Of a DNA stretch of 64,000 nucleotides, positions 41,612 to 54,715 are shown piece by piece. The first letter of the stretch is position 1. Each line of letters opens with the position of its first letter. The DNA lies in contig NZ_JBHTLQ010000006.1 in the NCBI RefSeq assembly GCF_042679085.1, positions 80,552-144,551 on the forward strand. The letters run 5' to 3'. The notes below the pieces were generated by a model that had not been told where the DNA came from, did not search any database, and saw only the letters and a program-made list of their open reading frames with translations. Position numbers and translations under genes: made by a program. This DNA is from Phenylobacterium conjunctum (GTDB lineage: Bacteria > Pseudomonadota > Alphaproteobacteria > Caulobacterales > Caulobacteraceae).

Positions 41612-42514
41612 ATGTCTTCCGAAAAGCCGCTCTCGTTTCAGGGCCTTATCCTGAAACTTCATGACTATTGGAGCCGTCAGGGCTGCGTGATTCTGCAGCC
41701 GCATGACGTTGAGGTGGGCGCGGGTACGCTCCACCCGGCGACGGTGCTGCGCGCCCTGGGCCCGAAGCCCTGGCGGGCGGCCTACGTCCAGCCCTCGCGC
41801 CGTCCGGGCGACGGCCGCTATGGCGAGAACCCGAACCGGCTGCAGCACTATTACCAGTACCAGGTGATCCTGAAGCCGAACCCGGAGAACCTTCAGGAGC
41901 TCTATCTGGGCTCGCTGGACGCCATCGGCCTGGACACCCGCCTGCACGACATCCGCTTCGTCGAGGATGACTGGGAGAACCCGACCGTGGGCGCCTGGGG
42001 CCTGGGCTGGGAAGTCTGGTGCGACGGGATGGAAGTCACCCAGTACACCTATTTCCAGCAGGTCGGCGGCCTGGACGTCTCGCCGGTGGCCGGCGAGCTG
42101 ACCTACGGGCTTGAGCGCCTGGCCATGTACATCCAAGGCGTGAACCACTTCACCGAGCTGGCCTTCAATGATCCGGACGGCCCGGCCCCGATGACCTATG
42201 GCGAGGTGTTCCTGGAGAACGAGCGCCAGCAGTCGGAAGCCAACTTCCACCTCTATGATGTCGACACCTTGAAGCGTCAGTTCGAGGACATGGAGCGCCA
42301 GGCGCCGGAGATCCTCAAGGGCAGGGGGCCGCAGGGCCAGATCACCGTGCTGCCCGCCTATGATCTGGTGCTGAAGGCCAGCCACCTGTTCAACCTGATG
42401 GACGCCCGCGGCGCGATCGCCGTGGCCGAACGCCAGAGCTATATCGGCCGCATCCGCGACCTGACCAAGATGTGCGCCGAAGCCTGGGTCGCGAACGAAG
42501 GCGGGAACGCTTAA
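41612..42514 (+). CDS. glyQ: glycine--tRNA ligase alpha subunit
   Basis: Catalytic alpha subunit (300 residues) of the tetrameric bacterial glycyl-tRNA synthetase, a class II enzyme. Family blocks include SFQGLILKLHDYWSRQGC near residue 8, the YVQPSRRPGDGRYGENPNRLQ motif 2 region and GLGWEVWCDGMEVTQYTYFQQ near 132-152. The start at 41612 (MSSEKPLSF) is favoured: an upstream ATG-like frame from 41543 crosses the terminator hairpin. glyS begins 3 bases after the stop, so the subunits are made from one transcript. Confidence 0.97.
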   Translation: MSSEKPLSFQGLILKLHDYWSRQGCVILQPHDVEVGAGTLHPATVLRALGPKPWRAAYVQPSRRPGDGRYGENPNRLQHYYQYQVILKPNPENLQELYLGSLDAIGLDTRLHDIRFVEDDWENPTVGAWGLGWEVWCDGMEVTQYTYFQQVGGLDVSPVAGELTYGLERLAMYIQGVNHFTELAFNDPDGPAPMTYGEVFLENERQQSEANFHLYDVDTLKRQFEDMERQAPEILKGRGPQGQITVLPAYDLVLKASHLFNLMDARGAIAVAERQSYIGRIRDLTKMCAEAWVANEGGNA

Positions 42515-42517
42515 GTC

Positions 42518-44557
42518 ATGCCCCAGCTTCTGATCGAACTGTTCTCTGAAGAGATCCCCGCCCGCATGCAGGCCCAGGCCGCGCGGGACTTCGAGCGCAT
42601 GGCGCGCGACCGGCTTGCGGCCCAGGGGCTGCTGCCCGAGGCCCTGACCACCTTCGCCGGGCCGCGACGCCTGACCCTGGTGGCCGAAGGCCTGCCCGCC
42701 GCCCAGGGCGACCGGCACGAGGAGCTGAAGGGCCCCAAGGTCGGCGCGCCGGACCAGGCCATCGACGGCTTCCTGCGCAAGACCGGCCTGACCCGCGATC
42801 AGCTGACCCAGAAGGATGGTGTGTGGTTCGCCCACATCCACCGCGCCGGCCGCCCGACGCCGGAGATCGTCGCCGAGATGGTCGAGGAGATTGTCCGCAC
42901 CTTCCCGTGGCCGAAGTCGATGACCTGGGGCTATGGCGCGCTCCGCTGGGTCCGGCCGCTGAAGCGCATCCTGTGCGTCTTTGACGGCGAGGTGGTGCCG
43001 TTCTCCATCGACGGCATCGAGGCCGATGACACCAGCGAAGGCCACCGGTTCATGGGTTCGGCCCAGCCGTTCAAGGCCCGCAATTTCGACCAGTACGCCG
43101 AGGGGCTGGAAAAGCACTTCGTGGTGCTGGATCCCGAGAGCCGGCGGACCAAGATCCTGGAGCAGGCCAAGACCCTGTGCTTCGCCCGCAACCTGGAGCT
43201 CGTCGACGACGACGGGCTGCTGGACGAGGTGAGCGGCCTGGCTGAATGGCCGACCCCGGTGCTGGGCGAGATGGACCCGGCTTTCCTGGACCTGCCGCCG
43301 GAAGTGATCCGCACCTCGATGCGGACCCACCAGAAGTACTTCGCGGTGCGTGACCCGGCGACCGGCAAGCTGGCCGCCAACTTCGTCACCGTGGCCAATA
43401 TCGAGGCCGGCGATGGCGGCAAGGCCATCGCGGCGGGTAATGCGCGGGTGCTGTCCGCGCGCCTGAACGACGCCCGCTTCTTCTGGGACGAAGACCGCAA
43501 GGTGAAGCTCGCCGACCGCCTGGAGAAGCTGAAGGGCGTCACCTTCCACGCCAAGCTGGGCACGCTTTATGAGCGGGTGGAGCGGATCACGGCGCTCGCC
43601 GGCGAACTGGCGCCGCTGCTGGGCGCAGACGCCGAGGCCGCGAAGCAGGCCGGCCGACTGTGCAAGGCCGACCTGGTCACCGGCATGGTGGGCGAGTTCC
43701 CCGAACTGCAGGGCCTGATGGGCGGCTACTACGCCGCCGCCGAGGGACTGCCGGCCCCGGTCGCCGAGGCGATCCGCGACCACTACAAGCCCCAAGGCCC
43801 GACCGACGAGACCCCGGTCGCGCCGGTGGCCCGGGCGTTGGCCCTGGCGGAGAAGTTGGACACCCTGGTCGGCTTCTTCGCCATCGACGAAAAGCCGACC
43901 GGCTCCAAGGATCCCTACGCCCTGCGCCGCGCCGCGCTGGGTGTGATCCGCATCGTGCTGGAAGGCGGTCTGCGCCTGTCCCTGCGCGAGGTGTTCGCCA
44001 AGGCTCAAGCCCTGCTGGCGGTGAAGCGCGAGGGGACCACCGACGACCTGCTTGCCTTCTTCATTGACCGCCTGAAGGTCGCGCTGCGCGACCGCGGTCT
44101 TCGCCATGACCTGGTGGAAGCCGCCGTCGAAGGCGACGACGACCTGGGCCGGATCGTCGCGCGGGTGGAAGCCCTGTCGAGCTTCCTGGCCACCGAGGAC
44201 GGAACGAACCTGCTGGCCGGCTACAAGCGGGCGGGCAACATCCTCAAGGCGGAAGAGAAGAAGGGCGCCCTGCCGAGCGGCGCGCCGGTGGAAATGGCCG
44301 GGGCTCCGGCGCAGGAGACCGCGCTCGTCGCCGCAATTTCCCTTGCGGAACCCGAAGTGGCGCGTGCATTGCAGCATGAGGACTTCGCAGGCGCCATGCG
44401 TGCCCTGTCGGGAATGCGGACCTCTGTGGACGCCTTCTTCGAAGGGGTGCTGGTGAATTCTGAGGTCGCGGCGGAACGTGAGAACCGCCTTCGGCTTCTG
44501 GCTCAGGTCCGTGACGCCATGGGTAAGGTGGCGGACTTCAGTCTGGTGAACGGCTAG
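42518..44557 (+). CDS. glyS: glycine--tRNA ligase beta subunit
   Basis: Beta subunit of glycyl-tRNA synthetase, 679 residues, which binds tRNA-Gly and has an HD-like and anticodon-binding region. It begins PQLLIELFSEEIPARMQ, the family start, and ends in the C-terminal DALR-type domain (VLVNSEVAAERENRLRLLAQVRD). It lies 3 bases after glyQ. ppdK starts 6 bases later with its own ribosome site, so glyQ, glyS and ppdK may be one transcript. Confidence 0.96.
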   Translation: MPQLLIELFSEEIPARMQAQAARDFERMARDRLAAQGLLPEALTTFAGPRRLTLVAEGLPAAQGDRHEELKGPKVGAPDQAIDGFLRKTGLTRDQLTQKDGVWFAHIHRAGRPTPEIVAEMVEEIVRTFPWPKSMTWGYGALRWVRPLKRILCVFDGEVVPFSIDGIEADDTSEGHRFMGSAQPFKARNFDQYAEGLEKHFVVLDPESRRTKILEQAKTLCFARNLELVDDDGLLDEVSGLAEWPTPVLGEMDPAFLDLPPEVIRTSMRTHQKYFAVRDPATGKLAANFVTVANIEAGDGGKAIAAGNARVLSARLNDARFFWDEDRKVKLADRLEKLKGVTFHAKLGTLYERVERITALAGELAPLLGADAEAAKQAGRLCKADLVTGMVGEFPELQGLMGGYYAAAEGLPAPVAEAIRDHYKPQGPTDETPVAPVARALALAEKLDTLVGFFAIDEKPTGSKDPYALRRAALGVIRIVLEGGLRLSLREVFAKAQALLAVKREGTTDDLLAFFIDRLKVALRDRGLRHDLVEAAVEGDDDLGRIVARVEALSSFLATEDGTNLLAGYKRAGNILKAEEKKGALPSGAPVEMAGAPAQETALVAAISLAEPEVARALQHEDFAGAMRALSGMRTSVDAFFEGVLVNSEVAAERENRLRLLAQVRDAMGKVADFSLVNG

Positions 44558-44563
44558 GAGAAT

Positions 44564-47262
<2,699 letters not shown>

Positions 47263-47266
<4 letters not shown>

Positions 47267-47493
47267 CCGAACCCGCCGCCCCGACCAAGGCTCAGCCGCT
47301 GAAGGCTCAGGCCCTGGGCGCCGGGGCGGTGGCCGCGACGGCGCTCGGCGTCGTCGCCCTGGGCGTTGTCAGCTTCGGGATCCTCAACATCGGGCGCATG
47401 GCCATCGGCCGGCTGACCGTCGGCCGGGTGAAGCTGAAGAGCCTTGAGGTCGAGGAGCTGACGGTGCGTCAGCTCAACGTGCTGGAGCGGTAG
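47263..47493 (+). CDS. small single-pass membrane protein of unknown function
   Basis: Protein of 76 residues beginning at GTG, overlapping the ppdK stop by 4 bases (GTGA). A hydrophobic Ala/Gly/Val helix spans about residues 18-47 and is followed by a charged C-terminal segment (VGRVKLKSLEVEELTVRQLNVLER). Translational coupling to ppdK suggests that it is expressed with it, but no family or function is recognised. No hairpin follows before the convergent phosphodiesterase gene. Confidence 0.7.
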
Positions 47494-47524
47494 CCGCCCT
47501 CGCCGAAATGAGCGGACGTGGAGC

Positions 47525-49321
47525 CTAAGGCTTCATCCCGATCGTCCGGTCCGGTGCGCCGGCCGCGTCGAAGTAGGGCGTCTTTCCCACAAGCTGGTAG
47601 TCCAGCCGCGTGGTGAACCCGTTGGCGGCCGGCTTTGATGTGAGGCTGCGGGCCTTGAACTTGCGCGGCTTGCCGTCCGCCTCCAGGGCCTCGCCCAGCA
47701 CGCGGCCAGTGGCCTTGCCCTTGGCCTTCAGGTCGATCTCCAGAACCTTCGCCAGCGTGATGGCCAGGTCGGCGTTGCTGACCGGGGCGGGGTCGACGAA
47801 GCCGGCTTTGAAGTCCGGGCCGATGGCGGCCATGAAGTTGTGGGTGTCCTGCCGGCTCAAGGCGCCGTGGATGCCCTGGCCTTGGCTCAGGTCGGTGTCC
47901 GCCACCTCCGCCCCGCAGACCTCGGGTCGGTCGCAGCCGGTGGAGAAGCTTCGGAAGCTGATGGTGATGGCCGGCGTCGGCGTCCGCGCCGCCCCGGTCA
48001 GGCCCACCTTGCTCAGCGGCAGGGCGCCGGGGATCGGTCCCAGGTCGTCGCGGACGAACAGGGCCCCGACATAGTCCTGGGTGGTCAGGTGGGCGACGAT
48101 CCGCTGAGCGAGCACCTTGGTGTCCGGCCCTGGCAAGTAGATGTGCTCCGCCCCGCCATTGGGGGCCAGGATGATGGTCGGCGCCTTGGGATCGCCGCCC
48201 AGGAGGGCGCCGCCGCGCGGGTGCTGGCCGGCCTCTGGCTTCAGGGCCGCGCCCCGGGCGTCGAACAGGGGCAGGTCCAGCGCCTTGGCCAGGTCGATAG
48301 CCGGGAAGCCAGGCGGCAGCTGGCCGGGCGCGACATCCGGATAGGCGAGGGTCGCGGCGTAGCTGGTCTGGCTGGCCTTGGAGGTGACGGAAACGCCGTG
48401 GTCGGCGGTGACCACCACATTGGTCGCGCCGGCCAGCCCCTGGTCCGCCAGGGCCTTGCGCAGGGCGCCCAGGTCGTCGGAGGCGTTGCGGATGGCGGCC
48501 AGGCTGGTGGGGCCGTTCACGCCCGGGACCAGCTGGTTCAGGCTGTCGCCCTGATTGTGCTGGGTGCCGTCCGGGTCACGGGACCAGAAGATGATGACAA
48601 AGGGTTTGCCGGTGGCCTTGAAGCGCGGCAGCAGCACCTCGCGCGCGACGGCGACGAACCAGTCCTGCTGGGCCTTGTTAGTGATCATCGTGCCAGGCGT
48701 CTTCCAGTCGCCTTGGCGGGCGTTCTCCTCACGGCCGGGCGGCTTGTCCGGCAGGCCAGCGGCCTTGATCGCGGCGATCACGTCGGCGGGCAGGGGGAAG
48801 CCGCCCGGGCGGCCCGTGCTGTCGTCGAACACCAGGGTGGCGGTCCCGTCCCGGGCGGTGACGTCCTGGATGGCGGCGGGGCCAAGCTTGCCCAGCACCG
48901 CGGTCTGGAACCCCTGGGCGCGGGCGGCGGCCAGCAGGCTGTCCTCGTTGAGGTAGTTGCCCTCGAACCGCGCGTTCATGTGGCCCAGGGTGGCGTCATT
49001 CTCCAGCGCCGCCAGCAGGGCGCCGTCGGCGAAGCCCTCGCCCACATAGAGGGTGTTGCCGAAATTGCCGGTGTCGCCCAGCCGGTGACCGGTGGCGATC
49101 ACCGAGGCGTTGGCCGTGGTCACGGTCGGGAATAGCGAGTGGCTGTTGCGGAAGTCCACACCATCGCGGCGCACGGCCTGCAGGTCCGGCGCGGTCGTCT
49201 CGTCGACGATCTGTGACCGCAGCGCGTCGGCGACGAACAGCACCAGGTTATGCGGCTGGGCGAAGGCCGGGCCGGCGAAGAGCAGGGCGGCGAGAAGGAC
49301 GCCGCGTCCGAGGCGCATCAT
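47525..49321 (-). CDS. secreted alkaline phosphatase-superfamily phosphodiesterase
   Basis: Type I phosphodiesterase/nucleotide pyrophosphatase-like protein of 598 residues. A signal peptide ends near residue 21 (AFAQ). The metal and nucleophile motif is spread over FVADALRSQ near 30 and FPTVTTANASVIATGH near 64-79, where a threonine serves as nucleophile; DPDGTQHNQGD near 250 and ADHGVS near 305 give further ligands. Two adjacent ATG codons (49321 and 49318) are possible starts. Its gene begins 4 bases after the stop of the esterase gene, so they form one operon of secreted hydrolases; the substrate is unknown. Confidence 0.87.
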   Translation of the reverse strand: MMRLGRGVLLAALLFAGPAFAQPHNLVLFVADALRSQIVDETTAPDLQAVRRDGVDFRNSHSLFPTVTTANASVIATGHRLGDTGNFGNTLYVGEGFADGALLAALENDATLGHMNARFEGNYLNEDSLLAAARAQGFQTAVLGKLGPAAIQDVTARDGTATLVFDDSTGRPGGFPLPADVIAAIKAAGLPDKPPGREENARQGDWKTPGTMITNKAQQDWFVAVAREVLLPRFKATGKPFVIIFWSRDPDGTQHNQGDSLNQLVPGVNGPTSLAAIRNASDDLGALRKALADQGLAGATNVVVTADHGVSVTSKASQTSYAATLAYPDVAPGQLPPGFPAIDLAKALDLPLFDARGAALKPEAGQHPRGGALLGGDPKAPTIILAPNGGAEHIYLPGPDTKVLAQRIVAHLTTQDYVGALFVRDDLGPIPGALPLSKVGLTGAARTPTPAITISFRSFSTGCDRPEVCGAEVADTDLSQGQGIHGALSRQDTHNFMAAIGPDFKAGFVDPAPVSNADLAITLAKVLEIDLKAKGKATGRVLGEALEADGKPRKFKARSLTSKPAANGFTTRLDYQLVGKTPYFDAAGAPDRTIGMKP

Positions 49322-49325
49322 CAGC

Positions 49326-51041
<1,716 letters not shown>

Positions 51042-51231
51042 CGCCCAGGTCCCTCCATCTGCGAGGGCTCATTTGGCGCAGGGCCGGGGAGGGGCGCAAC
51101 CGCCAAGGCGGGGCGCTGGCCGATTGCGCCCCGGCGCCCAAGCGGCGGGCGCTGGCTTGCCGGCTTTTAACCTGACAAGCCGGGTGAATTCTGGCCTGTT
51201 CGCTCTCAAGTAGACTTCAAGGGGGATGGGC

Positions 51232-52422
51232 ATGGCCCAGTTTGATCCGGCCGCGGCGACGCAGGCCTATCTGGCGGTGCTGACGCCCGCCCAGCACGCC
51301 AAGGCGCAGGCCTATACTCAGGGCGGCCATTGGCTGCTCCTGTGGGGCACGCTCGTTGCGGTGGCGGTGGCCTGGCTGGTGCTCCGCTCCGGCGTGCTGG
51401 TGAAGGTGCGCGACGGCATCGAAAAGGGCGCGCCCAAGCCGGTGCGGGTCGCCCTTGCTGTGCTGATCGTCGACGCCGTGTTGGAGATGATCCTCAGCCT
51501 GCCCTGGAGCGTCTATTCCGACTGGTGGCGGGAAAAGGCCTATGGCCTGACCAGCCAGCCCTTCGGCGGATGGCTGGGGGAGCAGCTGCTGTCGGCTGTG
51601 ATCTTCATTCCCATCACCACCCTGCTGATGCTGGGGCTCTACGCCCTGATGCGGCGCGCGCCCAAGACCTGGTGGCTGTGGGGCTCCGGCGTGGTGGCGG
51701 CCTTCTTCGTGGTGGCGATGATTCTGGCGCCGGTGTTCATCATGCCGCTGTTCAACGACTACAAGCCAGCCCCGCCTGGACCGGTGCGTGACGAGGTGGT
51801 CGCCATGGCCGCCAAGGTCGGCGTGCCGGCGGACAAGATCTTCATCTATGACGGCTCCAAGCAGTCCAACCGCTACACGGCCAATGTCGCCGGGATCGGC
51901 GCCACCGCCCGGATCGCCATGAGCGACGTGATGTTCAAGAAGGACGCCGACCTCGCCGAGGTACGGGGCGTCGTGGGCCACGAGATGGGCCACTATGTGC
52001 GCGGCCACATCTTCATCTTCGCGGGCATGTACGCCGCCATGGCCCTGGTGGCCTTCTTCCTCGTCGACCGCCTGTTCGCGCCCGTTGCGCGGCTGCTGGG
52101 CGCCAAGGGTGTGCGGGGCGTCGCCGATCCGGCCGGCTTCCCGGTGATCGGGATCATGCTGGCGGTGCTGGGCCTGCTGGCGACGCCGCTGCAGGTGTCC
52201 ATCACGCGGATCGGCGAGTCCGACGCCGACACCTTCTCGCTGGAGAACTTCAACGAGCCCGACGGCCTGGCCAAGGCGCTGGTGAAGACCATCGAGTACC
52301 GGGCGGCGACGCCGTCGAAGCTGGAGGAGATCCTGTTCTACGACCACCCGTCTGTCGGCGGCCGGGTGCGCAAGGCCATGGACTGGAAGGCCGCCCAGAT
52401 GCAGGTCGATGCGGTGAAGTAG
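51232..52422 (+). CDS. M48 family integral membrane metalloprotease (Ste24/CAAX protease-like)
   Basis: Membrane zinc protease of 396 residues related to Ste24. Several transmembrane helices are visible (residues 36-54, 78-94, 123-141, 154-172, and later 260-280, 305-325). The zinc motif HEMGH is at 250-254 and the third ligand is in ESDADTFSL near 325. The start at 51232 (MAQFDPAAA) is chosen over the ATG at 51226, because AAGGGGG (51219-51225) then has a normal 6-base spacing. It probably degrades or trims membrane proteins in the inner membrane. A complex repeat follows its stop. Confidence 0.9.
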   Translation: MAQFDPAAATQAYLAVLTPAQHAKAQAYTQGGHWLLLWGTLVAVAVAWLVLRSGVLVKVRDGIEKGAPKPVRVALAVLIVDAVLEMILSLPWSVYSDWWREKAYGLTSQPFGGWLGEQLLSAVIFIPITTLLMLGLYALMRRAPKTWWLWGSGVVAAFFVVAMILAPVFIMPLFNDYKPAPPGPVRDEVVAMAAKVGVPADKIFIYDGSKQSNRYTANVAGIGATARIAMSDVMFKKDADLAEVRGVVGHEMGHYVRGHIFIFAGMYAAMALVAFFLVDRLFAPVARLLGAKGVRGVADPAGFPVIGIMLAVLGLLATPLQVSITRIGESDADTFSLENFNEPDGLAKALVKTIEYRAATPSKLEEILFYDHPSVGGRVRKAMDWKAAQMQVDAVK

Positions 52423-52603
52423 GGGGAGGTCCTCCCCCACGGGGGGAGGTGGCCTCCCCGGGACCGACCGAAGGTCGGCCCGAGGGTAAACTCCGGGCCG
52501 GAGGGGGCCGCTTGCGTCGGCAAGCGGCTGCCGCGCCCGCTACCTTCGCCGGCGCGCCGGCCCCCTCAGCGCCTTCGGCGCAGCTCCCCTAGAAGGGGAG
52601 CTG
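52422..52603. repeat. complex palindromic intergenic repeat, about 180 bases
   Basis: Nested and tandem hairpins fill the space between two genes. Clear arms are GGGGGAGG/CCTCCCCC (52422-52438), CCGACC/GGTCGG near 52463-52477, GAGGGGGCC (52501-52509) with GGCCCCCTC (52559-52567), GCCGCTTGC/GCAAGCGGC (52507-52528), and CAGCTCCCCT/AGGGGAGCTG (52581-52603). It is probably a REP/BIME-like dispersed repeat and doubles as a terminator for both convergent genes. Confidence 0.75.
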
Positions 52604-52612
52604 CTGGAGCGA

Positions 52613-53734
52613 TCAGCGCTTCTTCACGAACACCGTGCCGGCGGAGTAGCCGGCGCCGAAGGAGCAGATCAGGCCGGTCTCGCCGGGGGCGAAGCCGTCA
52701 TTGGCCGTATGGAAGGCGATGATCGAGCCGGCCGACGAGGTGTTGGCGTACTCGTCCAGGATGATGACGTTCTCTTCCGGGCTCGGGTCGCGGCCCAGCA
52801 CCTTGCGGCCGATCATGTCGTTCATGTTGATATTGGCCTGGTGCAGCCACAGCCGCTTCAGGGCCTTGGGATCGAGGCCCAGGTCGCCGGCGTGGTCGAC
52901 GATCATCTCCGAGACCATCGGCACCACCTCGCGGAACACCTTGCGGCCTTCCTGGATGAACAGCTTGTCCGGCGCGCCGATTCCTTCCGGAGCCGTGCGG
53001 TTCAGGAAGCCGAAGTTGTTGCGGATGTTGTTGGAGAACACGGTCTTCAGCCGGGTCCCCAGGATGTCCCAGCCCTGGCCGGGCGCGGCGTCTTCAGCCC
53101 GCTCGACGATCACGGCGGTGGCCACATCGCCGAAGATGAAGTGGCTGTCGCGGTCGCGGAAGTTCAGGTGGCCGGAGGTGATCTCCGGATTGACCATCAG
53201 GACCGCGCGGGCCGAGCCGGTGGCGATGTAGTCGGCGGCGGTCTTGATGCCGAAGGTCGCCGAGGAACAGGCGACGTTCATGTCGTAGCCGAAGCCATCG
53301 ATGCCCAGGGCCTGCTGTATCTCGATGGCCATGGCCGGATAGGCGCGCTGCATGTTGGAGGCGGCGCAGATCACGGCGTCGATCTGGCTGACATCCTTGC
53401 CCCAGCGAGCGATGGCGTCGCGCGCGGCGGCCACGCCGATCTCGGCGAGGATGGAGATCTCCTCGTTCGGGCGCTCGGCGATCACCGGGCGCATGATCTC
53501 GGGGTCGACGATGCCGGACTTGTTCACGACGTGGCGCGACTTGATGCCCGACGCCTTGACGATGAACTCGACGGAGGAGGGGGTCAGGGCGGCGACCTGG
53601 CCGGCCTCGATCGCCTCGGCGTTGGCGGCGTTGAAGCGCTCCACATAGGTGTTGAAGGCTTCCACCAGCTCGGCGTTGGAGACGCTTTCCGGCGGAGTGT
53701 AGAGGCCGGTGGCGGCGATGACGGCGTGATGCAA
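52613..53734 (-). CDS. beta-ketoacyl-ACP synthase III family protein
   Basis: Thiolase-fold condensing enzyme of 373 residues, FabH-like, used for fatty acid chain initiation or a related CoA/ACP condensation. The Cys-His-Asn triad is Cys156 (NVACSSAT), His298 (LHQANINM) and Asn331 (EYANTSSAG). It is longer than E. coli FabH by about 55 residues, with an extra segment near 30-60. The start codon is TTG at 53734 with GGAG upstream, because no ATG fits the family N-terminus. It is divergent from an outer-membrane barrel gene. Whether it is the housekeeping initiator is not clear from this region. Confidence 0.9.
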   Translation of the reverse strand: MHHAVIAATGLYTPPESVSNAELVEAFNTYVERFNAANAEAIEAGQVAALTPSSVEFIVKASGIKSRHVVNKSGIVDPEIMRPVIAERPNEEISILAEIGVAAARDAIARWGKDVSQIDAVICAASNMQRAYPAMAIEIQQALGIDGFGYDMNVACSSATFGIKTAADYIATGSARAVLMVNPEITSGHLNFRDRDSHFIFGDVATAVIVERAEDAAPGQGWDILGTRLKTVFSNNIRNNFGFLNRTAPEGIGAPDKLFIQEGRKVFREVVPMVSEMIVDHAGDLGLDPKALKRLWLHQANINMNDMIGRKVLGRDPSPEENVIILDEYANTSSAGSIIAFHTANDGFAPGETGLICSFGAGYSAGTVFVKKR

Positions 53735-53953
53735 GGCGAAGGCTCCAGCGCTTGGCCCCGACGTGGCGGGGACTTCGAAGCGGCGTTGATACCACGGCTG
53801 TGGTCACAGTCAGCCGCCTTGTGACGCCGAAACAACCCGCGCCGGGCGCCACAAAATGACCTTGAGCTGTCGTCGAACCGCCCTTGCTGCGCCGCGTTTG
53901 AGGACGATCCAGAGGTCGCTGGGGTGCTGACCCAAGAGTACGGAGTACAAAAA

Positions 53954-54490
53954 ATGAAAACTCTCATCGCCACCGCCGCGGCCGGCGCCTTCGCCGCGAC
54001 CCTCGCTCCCGCCATGGCTTCGGCCCAGGACATGACCCCGACCGGCTACGGCACGCTGGGTTACGCCGCCTCCAGCGCCGACGGCGTGAACCTCGGCGCC
54101 ATCCAGGGCCGCCTGGGCGCCCGCTTCGGACAATATCTCGGCGTCGAGGGCGAGGCCGCCTTTGGCGTGGATGACGACAAGACCTATGTCGCCGGCGTGC
54201 CGGTGAAGGTGGAAGAAAAGCACCAGCTCGCCGCCTACGGCGTGGGCTACCTGCCGGTGGCGCCCAATGCTGACCTGTTCGTCCGCGCCGGCTACGGCAC
54301 GACCAAGCTCAAGGCCTCCGCGGCCGGGACCTCGGCCAGTGATGATGGCGAGTCCTGGAACTATGGCGTCGGCGGCCAGTACTTCTTCGACGACAAGAAC
54401 GGCGTGCGTGCGGACTACACCCGCCACGACTTCAAGGACTCCAGCACCGACGCCAACACCTGGTCGGTGTCCTACGTCCGCAAGTTCTAG
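53954..54490 (+). CDS. small outer-membrane beta-barrel protein
   Basis: Secreted protein of 178 residues with signal peptide to about residue 24 (MASAQ). The mature part alternates hydrophobic and polar residues in strands (GYGTLGYAAS, GARFGQYLGVEGEAAFG, FVRAGYGTTKL, WNYGVGGQYFF, GVRADYTRHDF) and ends in YVRKF, with the C-terminal aromatic typical of outer-membrane barrels. It resembles the 8-stranded OmpA/OmpX-like family. The start at 53954 follows an A-rich leader; the 10-residue longer frame is not favoured. A strong terminator follows. Confidence 0.88.
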   Translation: MKTLIATAAAGAFAATLAPAMASAQDMTPTGYGTLGYAASSADGVNLGAIQGRLGARFGQYLGVEGEAAFGVDDDKTYVAGVPVKVEEKHQLAAYGVGYLPVAPNADLFVRAGYGTTKLKASAAGTSASDDGESWNYGVGGQYFFDDKNGVRADYTRHDFKDSSTDANTWSVSYVRKF

Positions 54491-54602
54491 ACCTTCGGCT
54501 TATGGTCCGGGCCCCGACCGAGGGCCTGGGCCGCGGGTCGCTCCCCAGCGCCCACCCAACGAGGCCGGCCCTCCCCCCAGCCGCGTCCTCGCTTTTCGGT
54601 CC

Positions 54603-54640
54603 GGCCCCTGTTCCCTGCCCGGGACAGGGGCCTTTTCTTT
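54603..54640 (+). terminator. terminator of the outer-membrane barrel gene
   Basis: A 12-base-pair stem (GGCCCCTGT with ACAGGGGCC, extended inward) is followed by TTTTCTTT at 54633-54640. Confidence 0.88.
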
Positions 54641-54650
54641 GCCGGGCCCA

Positions 54651-54685
54651 CAAACAAAAAACCCCCCGCCGTCGCCGGCGGGGGG
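54651..54685 (-). terminator. terminator of the TonB receptor gene
   Basis: Read on the minus strand, a perfect 10-base-pair stem (CCCCCCGCCG with CGGCGGGGGG, 4-base loop) is followed by a T-rich run of TTTTTTGTTTG. It lies beside the terminator of the convergent gene. Confidence 0.88.
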
Positions 54686-54715
54686 CCTTGTCCGTCGAGG
54701 TGACGGAACTGGGAC

